From: Meconema thalassinum
Lineage: Eukaryota; Arthropoda; Insecta; Orthoptera; Tettigoniidae
Direction of reading: 5' to 3'
Assembly: GCA_946902985.2 (NCBI GenBank)
Contig: OX336392.1
Coordinates: 465,646,693-465,710,692 of the forward strand
Length of the DNA stretch: 64,000 bases
The translations under genes and the position numbers were made by a program. Positions 33,290 to 44,158 of the stretch are shown piece after piece (position 1 is the stretch's first letter; each line of letters starts with the position of its first letter). The notes below the pieces were generated by a model. It worked only from the letters and a program-made list of their open reading frames with translations. It did not search any database and was not told the DNA's origin.

Positions 33290-33390
33290 TGTTATAGAGA
33301 TTCCTTCGAGATGCGGACATTGACATTGCTTTCCTTCAAGAAGTTGCTCTACCCTGTCTTTGTAGGATTACAAGGCACACGGGCAATTGA
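33290..33390 (+). pseudogene. Start of LINE ORF2 endonuclease, truncated
   Basis: The frame reading 'FLRDADIDIAFLQEV' is the first catalytic block (Glu of LQE) of an AP endonuclease, ~160 bp after ORF1. It is cut by a composite retroposon at 33391. Confidence 0.6.
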
Positions 33391-35381
33391 TGATGATGAT
33401 AATTGTTGTTTTAAGGGGCCTAACACCTAGGTTATCGGCCCCTAATGATCTGAGTGATAGCGAAAATGATGATGATAAGCGTTGTTTTAAGGGGCTTAAC
33501 ATCTAGGTTATCGGCCCCTGATGGTTTGGGTGATCGTGAAGAGATAGCGAAAATGAGAATGAAAGGGAAACCAGAACGAAAATTATGTGAGACGGAAAAT
33601 ACGTACAAAGAGAAACTCAGATGGAAACAACTCACAATATGGTCTTACAAAAGGGAATTTAGAAAGAAAAGATTCACAAAAAGAATAGATTGAAAAAGAC
33701 CCACAAAACGCAGGCTAGATTCAAAATACGTACAAAATGCAATGTAGCGTCGAAATACATACAGAATGCAACTGAAATTCAAATTACTTACAAAATGCAA
33801 ATGAGATCGAAAATACGTACAAAATGCAATTGAGGTTCAAAATACTTACAAAATGCAATTTAAATTGAAAATACACAATGCAATTCAGATTGAAATATCC
33901 CAGTTCCAATCCAAATTATTCATAAAGTGCAATTGAAATTCAAAATACTTACAAAATGCAATTGAAATTGAAAATGCTTACAAAATGTACGGTAGATTCA
34001 AACGACTCATGTGGATTGACAATACTTACAAAATGCAATTTAGATTGAAAATACTTGACAAAATGTAATTTAGATTCAAAATACCCACAAAATGCAATTG
34101 AGAATCAAAATATTTAGAAATGCCCACCAAACAAATTTCAATTTAGATTAAAAATTCGTGCGAAATGCGGTTTTGTTTGAAAATACTTACAAAATGCAAC
34201 TGAAATTCAAAATACTCACTAAAAGGCCCGGCCACCTGCATTGAAAGACTTACTAAAAAGCAATTTAGATTGTCAATCTTTACAAAATGCAATTGAGATT
34301 GAAAACAATCGCGAGACGTAATTTAGATCGAAAAAACTTACAAAATGCAACGTAGATTAAAAATGCCTTAAAAATCGCTAAAAGGGAATTTAGATACACG
34401 GTGAACCAAGTAACAAAAACAGTGCGGGAATCTTAAAGAGAAAAGGAAATATAAGGAAAAGAGGAGAGGGTCCGCCCCAAAGGTAAGGGACAAAAGGGGA
34501 AAACGGACCCAGCTCAGGAATCCCTCGGGGTCGCCAACTCCCGAACTCACCAGCCGTGAGCCCCTGAGGGTGTAGCATTATCTAGGGTGCACCAGAAGTG
34601 GTGGGGATACATACATCCGGCCTCCTTAAGGGCCTTGAGATGATGATGATGATGATAATTGTTGTTTTAAGGGGCCTAACATCTAGGCTATCGGCCCCTG
34701 ATGGTTTGGGTGATCGTGAAGATGAAAAAGAAATGCAAACTTAAAACTAACACTAACTACTAACTTACATACTAGAAGAAGAAATGGAAAACTAACGGAG
34801 AATAAGACAAATAAAGGACAGGAGGAAAATAATTGCCCTCAACCCTCGAAGAATGCGGATTGAGGGACTTGGAAGGAAGGAGAGCCATGAAAGGCAGATA
34901 GGAAAGTGAAAGAGGAGAGGGTCCGCCCCGAAGGTAAGGGACAAAAGGGGAAAACGGACCCAGCTCAGGAATCCCTCGGGGTCGCCAACTCCCGAACTCA
35001 CCAGCCGTGAGCCCCTGAGGGTGTAGCATTATCGACGGTGCACCAGAAGTGGTGGGGCTACATACACCCTGCCTCCTTAAGGGCCTTGAGCACAAGGCAG
35101 GAGGTAAAAGGAAAAGAAATAGAAGGCTGACCCCTCACAGAAGGAGGGTATCAGGAAAGATGAGACAAGGGCCAATTAAGGCGGGAAAGTGAAAGACACC
35201 CTAGGCCTCGGATAACCTAATGCCGTCGGGGTCAGAAGAGAACAAGAGATGACCAAGGGAGGTCGACAGGAAAGAAGACGGAGAGGAGCTCGGCACAAGT
35301 AAGCGGAAGCAATGCCGGACTCAGCTGGGGTCCCGTGGTCGCCAACCCACGTCCCACTAGATGTGAGCCCCTGGGGGAACA
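33391..35381 (-). mobile_element. Two fused composite retroposons inside one TSD
   Basis: The left part (33391-34639) has a type-1 3' end, periodic array and part of the 5' module. At 34640 a second tail, hairpin and type-2 copy starts and runs to the CCCCTGGGGG boundary. The direct repeat ggcaattga at 33382-33390 and 35382-35390 brackets the pair, not either copy alone. The second copy either inserted and recombined, or the RNA was chimeric. Confidence 0.75.
33470..33542 (-). mobile_element. 73-bp mini-retroposon with 14-bp TSD
   Basis: It contains only (GAT)n, the hairpin and ~30 bp of type-2 module, ending at 'gggtgatcgtgaag'. It sits in the type-1 module with gatagcgaaaatga duplicated at 33456-33469 and 33543-33556. 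Compare 40004-40082, which is truncated at the same place. Confidence 0.8.
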
Positions 35382-35390
35382 GGCAATTGA

Positions 35391-35750
35391 AATGGAACAC
35401 ACGTTTAATGTACTTGACATTTACTAGAACAGAACTGAACGAACAATGTGATACAACATACTTTGTACACACCATAACAAAAAAACAAAAGAGAAACGTA
35501 TCTCTATTGCGCAGGTACTGATTAACAGTGTGACCAACACAAACCATGGTCACATATTCCGACACCTCCTTAAACCTGTGCGAGTCGAGGATATGATTCA
35601 AGACAAAAGTCTTGACAAAAATAAATATGCTTAGGCTGAGACTTTGTTAGAATGACTGCAGTCATTTTTGAAGTCTCCTCATATTTGATGTATATGACTT
35701 TAGAATCCAAAGCATCTCTAACATAGTGATATTTAGTGTTAATATGTTTG
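35391..35750 (-). pseudogene. Copia pol, RNase H C-terminal part
   Basis: The minus frame reads 'INTKYHYVRDALDSK' and 'YEETSKMTAVILTKS', the Copia RNase H end (KHI-x-x-RYH and ADILTK regions), then 'FCQDF'. It is the downstream continuation of the block at 37237-37880, from which it is separated by a composite retroposon. The ~180 bp at the left may be 3' untranslated or LTR sequence. Confidence 0.75.
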
Positions 35751-37236
35751 ATGATGATGATGATAATTGTTGTTTTAAGGGGCCTAACATCTAGGTTATC
35801 GGCCCCTAATGATCTGGGTGATAGCGAAAATGATAATGAAACGGAAACCAGAACTAAAATTAAGTGAGACGGAAAATACTTACAAAAAGGAACTCGGATT
35901 GAAACGACCCACAAAATGTTCTTACAAAAGGGAATTTAGAACGAAAAGATTCACAAAAGGAATAGATTGAAAAATACCCACAAAATGAAGGCTAGGTTCA
36001 AAATACGTACAAAATGCAATGTAGCGTCGAAATACTTACAAAATGCAACTGAAATTCTAAATACTTACAAAATGCAAATGAGATCGAAAATACGTACAAA
36101 ATGCAATTGAGATTCAAAATACTTACAAAATGCAATTGAAATTGAAAATACACAATGCAATTCAGATTGAAATAGGCCTTATCCCAGTTCCAATCCAAAT
36201 TATTCACAAAGTGCAATCGAAATTCAAAATACTTACAAAATGCAATTGAAATTGAAAATGCTTACAAAATGTACGGTGATTCTAACGACTCATGTGGATT
36301 GACAATACTTACAAAAAGCAATTTAGATTGAAAATACTTGACAAAATGTAATTTAGATTCAAAATACCCACAAAATGCAATTGAGAATCAAAATATGTGC
36401 AAAATGCCCACCAAACAAAATGCAATTTAGATTCAAAATTCGTGCGAAATGCGGTTTTGGTTGAAAATACTTACAAAATGCAATTGAAATTCAAAATACT
36501 CACTAAAAGGCCCCGCAACCTGCATTGAAAGACTTACTAAAAAGCAATTTAGATTGTCAATCTTTACAAAATGCAATTGAGGTTGAAAACAATCGCGAGA
36601 TGTAATTTAGATCGAAAAAAACTTACAAAATGCAACATAGATCAAAAATGCCTTAAAAATCGCTAAAAGGGAATTTAGATACACGGTGATTCGAGTAACA
36701 AAAACAGTGCGGGAATCTTAAAGAGAAAAGGAAATAGAAGGAAAAGAGGAGAGGAGAGGGGAGGGGAGAGAGGAGCAGGTCCGCCCCAAAGGGAAGGGAC
36801 AAAAGGGGAAAACGGACCCAGCTCAGGAATCCCTCGGGGTCGCCAACGCACGAACTCACCAGCCGTGAGCCCCTGAGGGTGTAGCATTATCTAGGGTGCA
36901 CCAGAAGTGGTGGGGCTACATACACCCTGCCTCCTTAAGGGCCTTGAGCACAAGGCAGCAGGTAAAAGGAAAAGAAAAAGAAGGCTGACCCCTCACAGAA
37001 GGAGGGTGTCAGGAAAGATGAGACAAGGGCCAATTAAGGCGGGAAAGGAAGAGACTCCCTAGGCCTCGGATACCCTAATACCGTCGGGGTCGGAAGAGAA
37101 CAAGAGTTGACCAAGTGAGGTCGACAGGAAAGAAGACAGAGAGGAGCCCGGCACAAGTAAGTAGAAGCAATGCCGGACTCAGCTGGGGCCCCGTGGTCGC
37201 CAACCCACTTCTCACTAGATGTGAGCCCCTGGGGGA
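35751..37236 (-). mobile_element. Composite retroposon, full length, 13-bp TSD
   Basis: 1486 bp with (GAT)n, hairpin, type-1 module, periodic array (~35870-36650), purine tract and 5' module. It is flanked by gttaatatgtttg at 35738-35750 and 37237-37249, inside Copia pol. Confidence 0.9.
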
Positions 37237-37880
37237 GTTAATATGTTTGGTCCTACTATGGTGGACTGGATTCTTTTGCCAGTTTTTGAGCTGATTGACT
37301 ATCACTCAATATGATGGGTGACTTGATATCTATAAAGTTAGACAAAACACGTTTCAGCTTCTCTTACACCTTCACTCAGTGCAACATATTCTGCTTCAGT
37401 AGATGATAAGGAAATGCATTTTTGCTTTTGAGCCCCCCCCCCCCCCCATGATACATCACCACCTGCCTTTTTGAACACAAAACCACTGTATAATTTTCGG
37501 TCAGTGCTATCATTAGCCTAGTCAGCATCAACAAATCCCATGAATTGACCTCCATTCCTGACATACTTAAATGACAAGTATTTTGCGCAATTTAAATAAC
37601 GCAGCACTCGCTTTGCAGCAGACCAGTGAGATTCATTGTAACAATGATTGAATTGACTGAGATATGATATCGCATAGCTTATATCTGGACTCGTGCAAAC
37701 ACTAAAATACATGAGTGAACCTATAAGTTCTCTATAAGGAAGATTACTCGTTTCTGTATCAGAAACACAAAGATTTGGTTTAGTTTCCAAAGGAGTACCA
37801 ATGGGACGTGCATCGTGAATACCATATTTCTTTGCAATCTCACTGATGTACTGCTCTTGGCTAATATACATTGTACCATT
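37237..37880 (-). pseudogene. Copia pol, RT C-terminus and RNase H start
   Basis: The frame 37518-37871 reads 'YRELIGSLMYFSVCTSPD', 'ISYAISYLSQFNHC' and 'AAKRVLRYL', the Copia RT/RNase H linker, ending at a stop after 'GFVDAD' (RNase H Asp). The next ~140 bp contain the serine/glutamate RNase H region in broken frame, with a C-run at ~37433-37447. Upstream RT, integrase and gag are absent. Confidence 0.8.
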
Positions 37881-37989
37881 CTTCTCATCTTACATTACTT
37901 TAATACCTAAAATATAAGAAATTGTTCAAAGATCTCGTACCCTAATATAGGGTCATTAGCACTAAATCAAACAATGGCCAAGCTGGGGT

Positions 37990-39217
37990 TGGTCTCATAT
38001 TGAGTAGGAAACTTGGACAGCGGGTGGAATATTATGAGCAATATAGTGAATGGATTATTGTAGCAAAAAGCAATACTAAACCTACGTGCACCACAGTGTT
38101 ACAAGTCTATATGCCTACCAGTCAAGCTGATGATGATGTTGAAAAGGTCTACGAAGAAATAGATGAAATTCTGAGGTATACCAAGGGTGATGAAAATGTT
38201 ATAGTAATGGGAGATTGGAATGCCGTGGTAGGAAAAGGGATGGAAGGGAAGATAGGAGATTTCGGATTAGGTGAAAGGAATGATAGAGGAAGCAGACTGA
38301 TGGAATTCTGCACCGAGCATGAGTTGGCCATTGCTAACACCTTATTCAATAACCACAATAGAAGAATATACACATGGATGAGACAAGGAGATACAGGGCG
38401 TTACCAAATCGATTTCATTATGGTCAAGCAGAGGTGTCGAAACAAGATTTTGGATTGTAAAACATATCCTGGTGCTGACATAAACTCTGACCACAATCTG
38501 GTTATAATGAAATGCAGATTTAAGTTGAAGAAACTGAAGAAAAGTTAAAAGCCAAAAAGGTGGGCAATAGACAGACTGAAAGTGAAGGATGTAAACGAAA
38601 GATTCAAGAAGAGTATAAAGGAAGGACTAATGAAAAACCCTAAACAAACTTCAATTGCAGACGAATGGGCACTTTTGAAGAATGAAATAACAAAATCCGC
38701 AGAAGAAAACATTGGTAGGAAAGAAAGAATAGGTAGAAAACCGTGGATCACTCAGGATATACTAGAATCGATGGATGAAAGGCGGAAACACAAGAATGTA
38801 AGAGATGAAAAGGGGAAAGCAGAATAAAGACGTCTGAGAAATGAGATTAACAAAACGTGCAAGGAAGCGAAAGAAGAATGGTTGAAGGAGAAATGTGCAG
38901 GTATAGAAAATTGTCTGGAATTAGGAAACGTAGACACAGCTTATCGAAGGATTAAGAACACTTTTGGGGAAAAGAAGACTTAAGTGCTGTAATATTAAGG
39001 ACACAAATGGAAAGCCTCTAACAGATAGGGAAGAAAAGGTTGAGAGATGGAAAGCTTACATAGAGTGTTTGTATAAGGGAAAGGAGATTGGGAATCATGT
39101 AATGGATAGGGAGGAGAAAATTGATGAGGATGCAAAAGGAGATTTAATATTGAGATCAGAATTTGATAGAGCATTGGAGGAATTAATCAGGAACAAAGCA
39201 CCATGCATAGATGATAT
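37990..39217 (+). pseudogene. RTE-like LINE: endonuclease and linker
   Basis: The frame 38000-38548 (182 aa, possibly N-truncated) carries an APE endonuclease of RTE type: 'LQVYMPTSQ', 'VIVMGDWNAVVGKG', 'GERNDRGSRLMEFC', 'TWMRQGDTGRYQIDFI' and 'GADINSDHNLV'. After a stop at 38546 the linker continues ('KPWITQDILESMDERRK' at 38582-38827 and 'NGKPLTDREEKVERW' from ~39000) to the start of RT ('LIRNKAPCIDD'). Insertion of a retroposon at 39218 splits RT. Confidence 0.8.
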
Positions 39218-40778
39218 GATGATGATAATTGTTGTTTTAAGGGGCCTAACATCGAGGTTATCGGCCCCTAATGATCTGGGTGATAGCGAAAATGATAATG
39301 AAATTGAAACCAGAACAAAATTATCTGAGACGGAAAATACGTACAAAAAGGAACTCACAATATGGTCTTACAAAAGGGAATTTAGAACGAAAAGAGTCAC
39401 AAAAGGAATACGTCATGGAAAAATATCCACAAAACGTAGGCTAGATTCAAAATACGTTCCAAATTCAATGTAGCGTCGAAATACTTACAAAATGCAACTG
39501 AAATTCAAAATACTTACAAAATGCAAATGAGATCGAAAATACGTACAAAATGCAATTGAGGTTCAAAATACTTACACAATGCAATTCAGATTGAAATAGG
39601 CCGTATCCCAGTTCCAATCCAAATTATTCACAAAGTGCAATCGAAATTCAAAATACTTACAAAATGCAATTGAAATTGAAAATACTTACAAAATGTACGG
39701 TGATTCTAACGACTCATGTGGATTGACAATACTTACAAAATGCAATTTAGATTGAAAATACTTGACAAAATGTAATTTAGATTCAAAATACCCACAAAAT
39801 GCAATTGAGAATCAAAATATGTGCAAAATGCCCATCAAACAAAATGCAATTTAGATTCAAAATTCGTGCAAATGCGGCGTTGGTTGAAAATTCTTACAAA
39901 ATGCAATTGAAATTCAAAATTCTCACTAAAAGGCCCGGGCACATGCATTGAAAGACTTACTAAAAAGCAATTTAGATTGTCAATCTTTACAAAATGCAAT
40001 TGATGATGATGATGATAATTGTTGTTTTAAGGGGCCTAACATCTAGGCTATCGGCCCCTGATGGTTTGGGTGATCGTGAAGAAAAATGCAATTGAAGTTG
40101 AAAACAATCGCGAGATGTAATTTAGATCGAAAAAACATACAAAAAGCAACGTAGATTAAAAATGCCTTTAAAAATCGCCAGAAGGGAATTTAGATACACG
40201 GTGAACCAAGTAACAAAAAACAAAACAAAAAAAACAGTGCGGGAATCATAAAGAGAAAAGTAAATATACTGAAAAGAGGAGAGGTGAGGAGAGGAGGGGA
40301 GAGGGGAGAGAGGAGAAGGTCCGCCCCAAAGGATAGGAACAAAAGGGGAAAACGGACCCAGCTCAGGAATCCCTCGGGGTCGCCAACTCCCGAACTCACC
40401 AGCCGTGAGCCCCTGAGGGTGTAGCATTATCTACGGTGCACCAGAATTGGTGGGGCTACATACACCCTGCCTCCTTAAGGGCCTTGAGCACAAGGCAGGA
40501 GGTAAAAGGAAAAGAAAAAGAAGGCTGACCCCTCACAGAAGGAGGGTATCAGGAAAGATGAGACAAGGACCAACTAAGGCGGGAAAGTGAAAGACTCCCT
40601 AGGCCTCGGATAACCTAACACCGTCGGGGTCGGAAGAGAACAAGAGTTGACCAAGTGTGGTCGAAAGGAAAGAAGACAGAGAGGAGGCCGGCACAAGTAA
40701 GTGGAAGCAATGCCGGACTCAGCTGGGGTCCCATGGTCGCCATCCCACGTCCCACTAGATGTGAGCCCCTGGGGGGGG
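39218..40778 (-). mobile_element. Composite retroposon, 13-bp TSD
   Basis: 1561 bp, with type-1 3' end, periodic array, purine tract and 5' module ending in a G-run at 40770-40778. It is flanked by gcatagatgatat at 39205-39217 and 40779-40791. A 79-bp secondary insertion lies within it. Confidence 0.9.
40004..40082 (-). mobile_element. 79-bp mini-retroposon with 13-bp TSD
   Basis: (GAT)n, hairpin and ~30 bp of type-2 module, ending at 'gggtgatcgtgaag' like the copy at 33470-33542. aaaatgcaattga is duplicated at 39991-40003 and 40083-40095, in the periodic array of the host retroposon. Confidence 0.8.
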
Positions 40779-41140
40779 GCATAGATGATATACCGATTGA
40801 GTTGCTACGCTGCATAGGATCAGGTTATTTCACTTGGTGTGTAGGATTTATGAGACAGGTGGGGTACCCCCTGATTTCAAGAAGAATGTTATCATCATCC
40901 CTATATCAAAGAAAATGGGAGCTGACAGATGTGAAGATTACCTTACAATCAGCTTGATTACTCATGCTTCAAAGATCCTGTCTAGAATAATTTACACGAG
41001 GATGGAAAGCCATATAGAAACGGAGTTAGGTGAAGACCAGTTTGGTTTCAGGAGAAATGTAGGAAGCTGTACTAAGTCTTAGAACAAGGGAAGCTGTACT
41101 AAGTCTTAGGCTGATTTTGGAAGGTAGAATAAGGAAAGAT
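40779..41140 (+). pseudogene. RTE-like LINE: early RT
   Basis: It continues the RTE copy: 'DDIPIELLRCIG' follows the split point, then broken frames with 'ISLITHASKILSRII' and 'GEDQFGFRRNVGSC', and finally 'REAVLSLRLILEGRIRKDK' in a third frame. It leads directly, in sense, into 41820 once the nested 41141-41819 segment is removed. Confidence 0.7.
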
Positions 41141-41819
41141 AAGTGACAGACCAATGAGTGGGATAACACTTGGAGGTGGACAGCTGAAGAAGGTGGAAAG
41201 ACTCAAGTACTTGGGAAGTATAGTGGAGGAGAGTGGGAGGGGTGACAAAGAGATTACGGAACGTGGCAGACAGGCAGAAGCATTTCTGACAAGCATTAGG
41301 AGCTTGGTGTGGAATAAGGATGTCCCACAAAAAAGCAAGGAAGTGTTATACAGAAGCTACTATATCCCGATACTGACCTATGCTTCAGAAACGTGGACAA
41401 TGAAGAAAAGAGACATAAGCAGAATACAGGCAGGTGAAATGATGTTCCTGCGAAGTAGGATCGGAGTAACAAGAAGAGACAGGGTGAGGAATGAAAAGGT
41501 CAGGGAAATGGTGAAAGAGGAGCCCCTGCAAGGTAGGATTGAGACATCAAGACTGAGGTGGTATGGACACTTAAAGAGAATGGATGAGAAGAAGATTCCC
41601 AAGAGGATACATGAGATGCAGATGCAGAAGAAACGACCAAGGGGAAGGCCAAGAGATAGATGGCTGAAAGGAGTGAAGGAATGTGTCAAGAAGAGAGGCG
41701 AGGACTGGACCAGAGTGACAGCGGAGAGGTGGTGGGAAGAAAGAACTAAGTGGCGAGGCTTATGTTCCAAACAGACCCAGCCTGGGGCTGGAAACTGTAC
41801 AAGATGATGATGATGATGA
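41141..41819 (+). mobile_element. 5'-truncated RTE-like copy nested in the RTE copy
   Basis: The frame 41154-41807 (217 aa from its first start) is the RT thumb and C-terminus: 'LKKVERLKYLGSIVEESG', 'YIPILTYASETWTMKK', 'RIGVTRRDRVRNEKVR', 'RLRWYGHLKRMDE' and 'RPRGRPRDRWLKGV'. It ends in a (GAT)n tail at ~41803-41818, the expected RTE 3' end. The RT core that should precede it is missing. The flanking RTE copy resumes at exactly that core, which indicates nesting. A possible short TSD is aagtga at both edges. Confidence 0.65.
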
Positions 41820-42711
41820 AGTGAACGTTCATGGCATTTGTAGACTTAGAAAAGGCTTTTGATAACGTTGATTGGACTAAATTGTTTGACATTTTGAAAT
41901 CTACTGGAATAAAGTACAGGGATAGGAGGGTGACAATCTATACAGAAACCAGACAGCAGTCATTCGAGTTGAAGGACATGAAAGAGAAGCTGGTATTCAG
42001 AAAGGTGTAAGGCAAGGCTGCAACTTATCACCAATTCTTTTCAATCTTTACATTTTTTTTTTTTTTAGCGTATGGCTTTTAGTGCCGGGAGTGTCCGAGG
42101 ACATGTTCGGCTCGCCAGTTTTGTAGCTGCTTCGAGACGGACACCCAATGGGTGAGCTACAAGTACCGTTGGGGAGGGAAGGAGGGAAGTCGGAATGTAA
42201 GGACGAGGAGTTGGAAGGTAGCGGCTGTGGCCTATAGTTAGGGACCAACCCCGGCATTTGCCTGGAAGGAAGATGGGAAACCACAGAAGACCATCTTCAA
42301 GGTTGCCGGCGGGGGGATTCGAACCTCCTCGCCTCCCGGATGTGAGCGACTGCCATCAGTCATGCCGTAACCACCACGGCTAACTCACCCGGTAATCTTT
42401 ACATTGAACAACCAATGAAGGAAATTGGATAAAAATTTAAAGTGGGAGTGAAGATTCAACGAGAAATAAATTTGCTGATGACATTGTCATCTTGGCCGAC
42501 ACACCTGAGGATTTGAATGAGTTTTTGAATGGCATGGATTCGTCTTACGGAAAGAATTCATGATGAAAATTAATAAAGGTAAAACAAAAATACTGGAATG
42601 CACCCGAAATAAATCAGAAACCTCTATGGACATCAAATTGGCAGGTGAAAAGCTAAAGGAAGTAGGAGACTTCAGTTACTTAGGAAGAAAAATAACCAGT
42701 GATGGACGAAG
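41820..42711 (+). pseudogene. RTE-like LINE: RT catalytic core
   Basis: It contains 'AFVDLEKAFDNVDW' (motif A), 'GCNLSP' (motif B region), then after a SINE insertion 'KFADDIVILADTPEDL' (motif C, FADD) and 'DFSYLGRKITSDGR'. Stops and frameshifts interrupt it. It is cut at ~42711 by a composite retroposon. Confidence 0.75.
42055..42393 (-). mobile_element. tRNA-derived SINE, 12-bp TSD
   Basis: On the minus strand the 5' head has an A-box-like 'TAGCCGTGGTGG' and a clear B box GGTTCGAATCC, i.e. a tRNA-like polymerase III promoter. A ~250-bp body follows, ending in a poly(A) tail (T-run at 42055-42066 on plus). aatctttacatt is duplicated at 42043-42054 and 42394-42405. It has no sequence in common with the composite retroposons, and its poly(A) tail implies a different LINE partner. 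Confidence 0.85.
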
Positions 42712-42968
42712 CTGATGATGATAATTGTTGTTTGAAGGGGCCTAACATCTAGATTATCGGCCCCCGATGGTTTGGGTGATCGTGAAGATGAAAAAGGAAT
42801 CGAAACTTAAAACTAAAAGTAACTACTAACCTACATACTAGAAGAAGAAATGGAAAAACTAAAGGAGAGTAAGGCAAATAAAAGACAGGAGGAAAATAAA
42901 TGCCCTCAACCCTCGAAGAATGCGGATTGAGGGACTTGGAAGGAAGGAGAGCCATGAAAGGCAGATAG
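42712..42968 (-). mobile_element. Composite retroposon fragment, 5'-truncated
   Basis: A short (GAT)3 tail, hairpin with one change ('tttgaagg') and type-2 module end at 'gaaaggcagatag'. Confidence 0.75.
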
Positions 42969-43649
42969 CTTATATATCCATAGAGGTTTTTCAAACCCAC
43001 TGTGTTAAATTTTAGTTTAACCCAATTTTAAAATTTCAATTTTTAAGAAAATTCCATGTTTAACAAAAAGAAACGTATATAGGCCCCCAGCCAAATTGTT
43101 ATAAGTACGTGTTAATCAAACTTATTTTTAACAATTCCACAGAACGGGAAACAGGGAGGCAGCAAAGTGCGACGATCACCCAGGACGAGGCTGCGTCAAG
43201 CGGTGCAGGAATCGCCAGACGCTGCTGACGCTCCCGAAGGAGCTCCTCAGGGCACTCGGCACGAGAGTGTGTCGCCCCGGGCTCCAGACGCAGCTGCCGC
43301 TCCCCAGGGCGCGCGGCAAGCTGGGTCATATACATAAAAATGTAGTATATACTACAAGTACAAGCAGCATATGCTTTCAGCAAATACTAGCAAGTAAAAG
43401 CATTTGCTTATTTATATGAATAGCCTTTTGCTTGTGCTGACTAGAAAGTGCTGCAAGTTTCTCCAGCAAGTGATGACTTTTTATAGAATACGCTAACTAG
43501 CATTTGCTAGTCGCGCAAAGCCTGCTGGTTGCCGGTAAGAGGTTATGTTCATCTCAACATCATTGTGCTGACCGCCGTAACCATACAAGTTTGCATTAGG
43601 TGTTACTAGTATTTACAGTTATGATTTCCTGAAGTGCCTATTCATTCTA
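42969..43649. other. Stretch without a recognised gene
   Basis: AT-rich, except for a GC-rich island at ~43135-43325 whose frames match nothing I know. No repeat seen elsewhere in the window. Confidence 0.4.
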
Positions 43650-44035
43650 CGATGTCGGAAATGTCAGAAACAGAGGTTCAAATTGACGTGAATTATCACT
43701 TTGTTACCATGATAAAACAGTTACGAGTCTCATTGAGTAAATCGCAAACTCCTTCGATGAAAATAGCCAAATTATAAGCTGTTGAACAGTTACGTGAGAG
43801 CTGTGAGAAGACTCTTGGGCGGCAGTTTACAGCTGATCAGGTGAAAAAAAGGATTCATAACACGAAGACGGAAGTTAAAAAGAAGAGTGATCGTAACACT
43901 ACAGGAAATAGGAAGATACATCTGAAAAATGGGAGGAAGAACTTAGAAATTTCATAGAAGGACAACAGAATCCAACATTCACTCGTGTTGATTAAACTTT
44001 ACTAGACTCGCTGATGAAATACCGCATGCTGTGTT
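43650..44035 (+). pseudogene. Myb/SANT-like DNA-binding fragment
   Basis: The frame around 43770-43990 reads 'QLRESCEKTLGRQFTADQ', 'VKKRIHNTKTEVKKKSDR' and 'HLKNGRKNLE'. This is the third-helix and linker pattern of Myb/SANT-like proteins, such as the accessory proteins of Harbinger transposons. It is interrupted by stops (~43775 and ~43955). A domesticated host fragment is an alternative. Confidence 0.4.
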
Positions 44036-44041
44036 GTAATG

Positions 44042-44158
44042 AGAAAAAGATGATGATATGATGATGATGGTAATTGTTGTTTTAAGGGGCCTAACATCGA
44101 GGTTATCGGCCCATAATGAAATGAAATGGCGTGAAATGAAAGGATGTACATAAAAACA
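44042..44158 (-). mobile_element. LINE 3' UTR-only copy (5'-truncated)
   Basis: An irregular (GAT)n tail, hairpin and ~60 bp of the LINE 3' UTR ('atgaaatggcgtgaaatg'). It directly abuts the tail of LINE copy C. Confidence 0.75.

Noticed and set aside
42055..42393. tRNA gene
   Set aside because: A and B boxes are present, but the sequence continues into a SINE body with poly(A) and target duplication. No tRNA cloverleaf 3' half was found.
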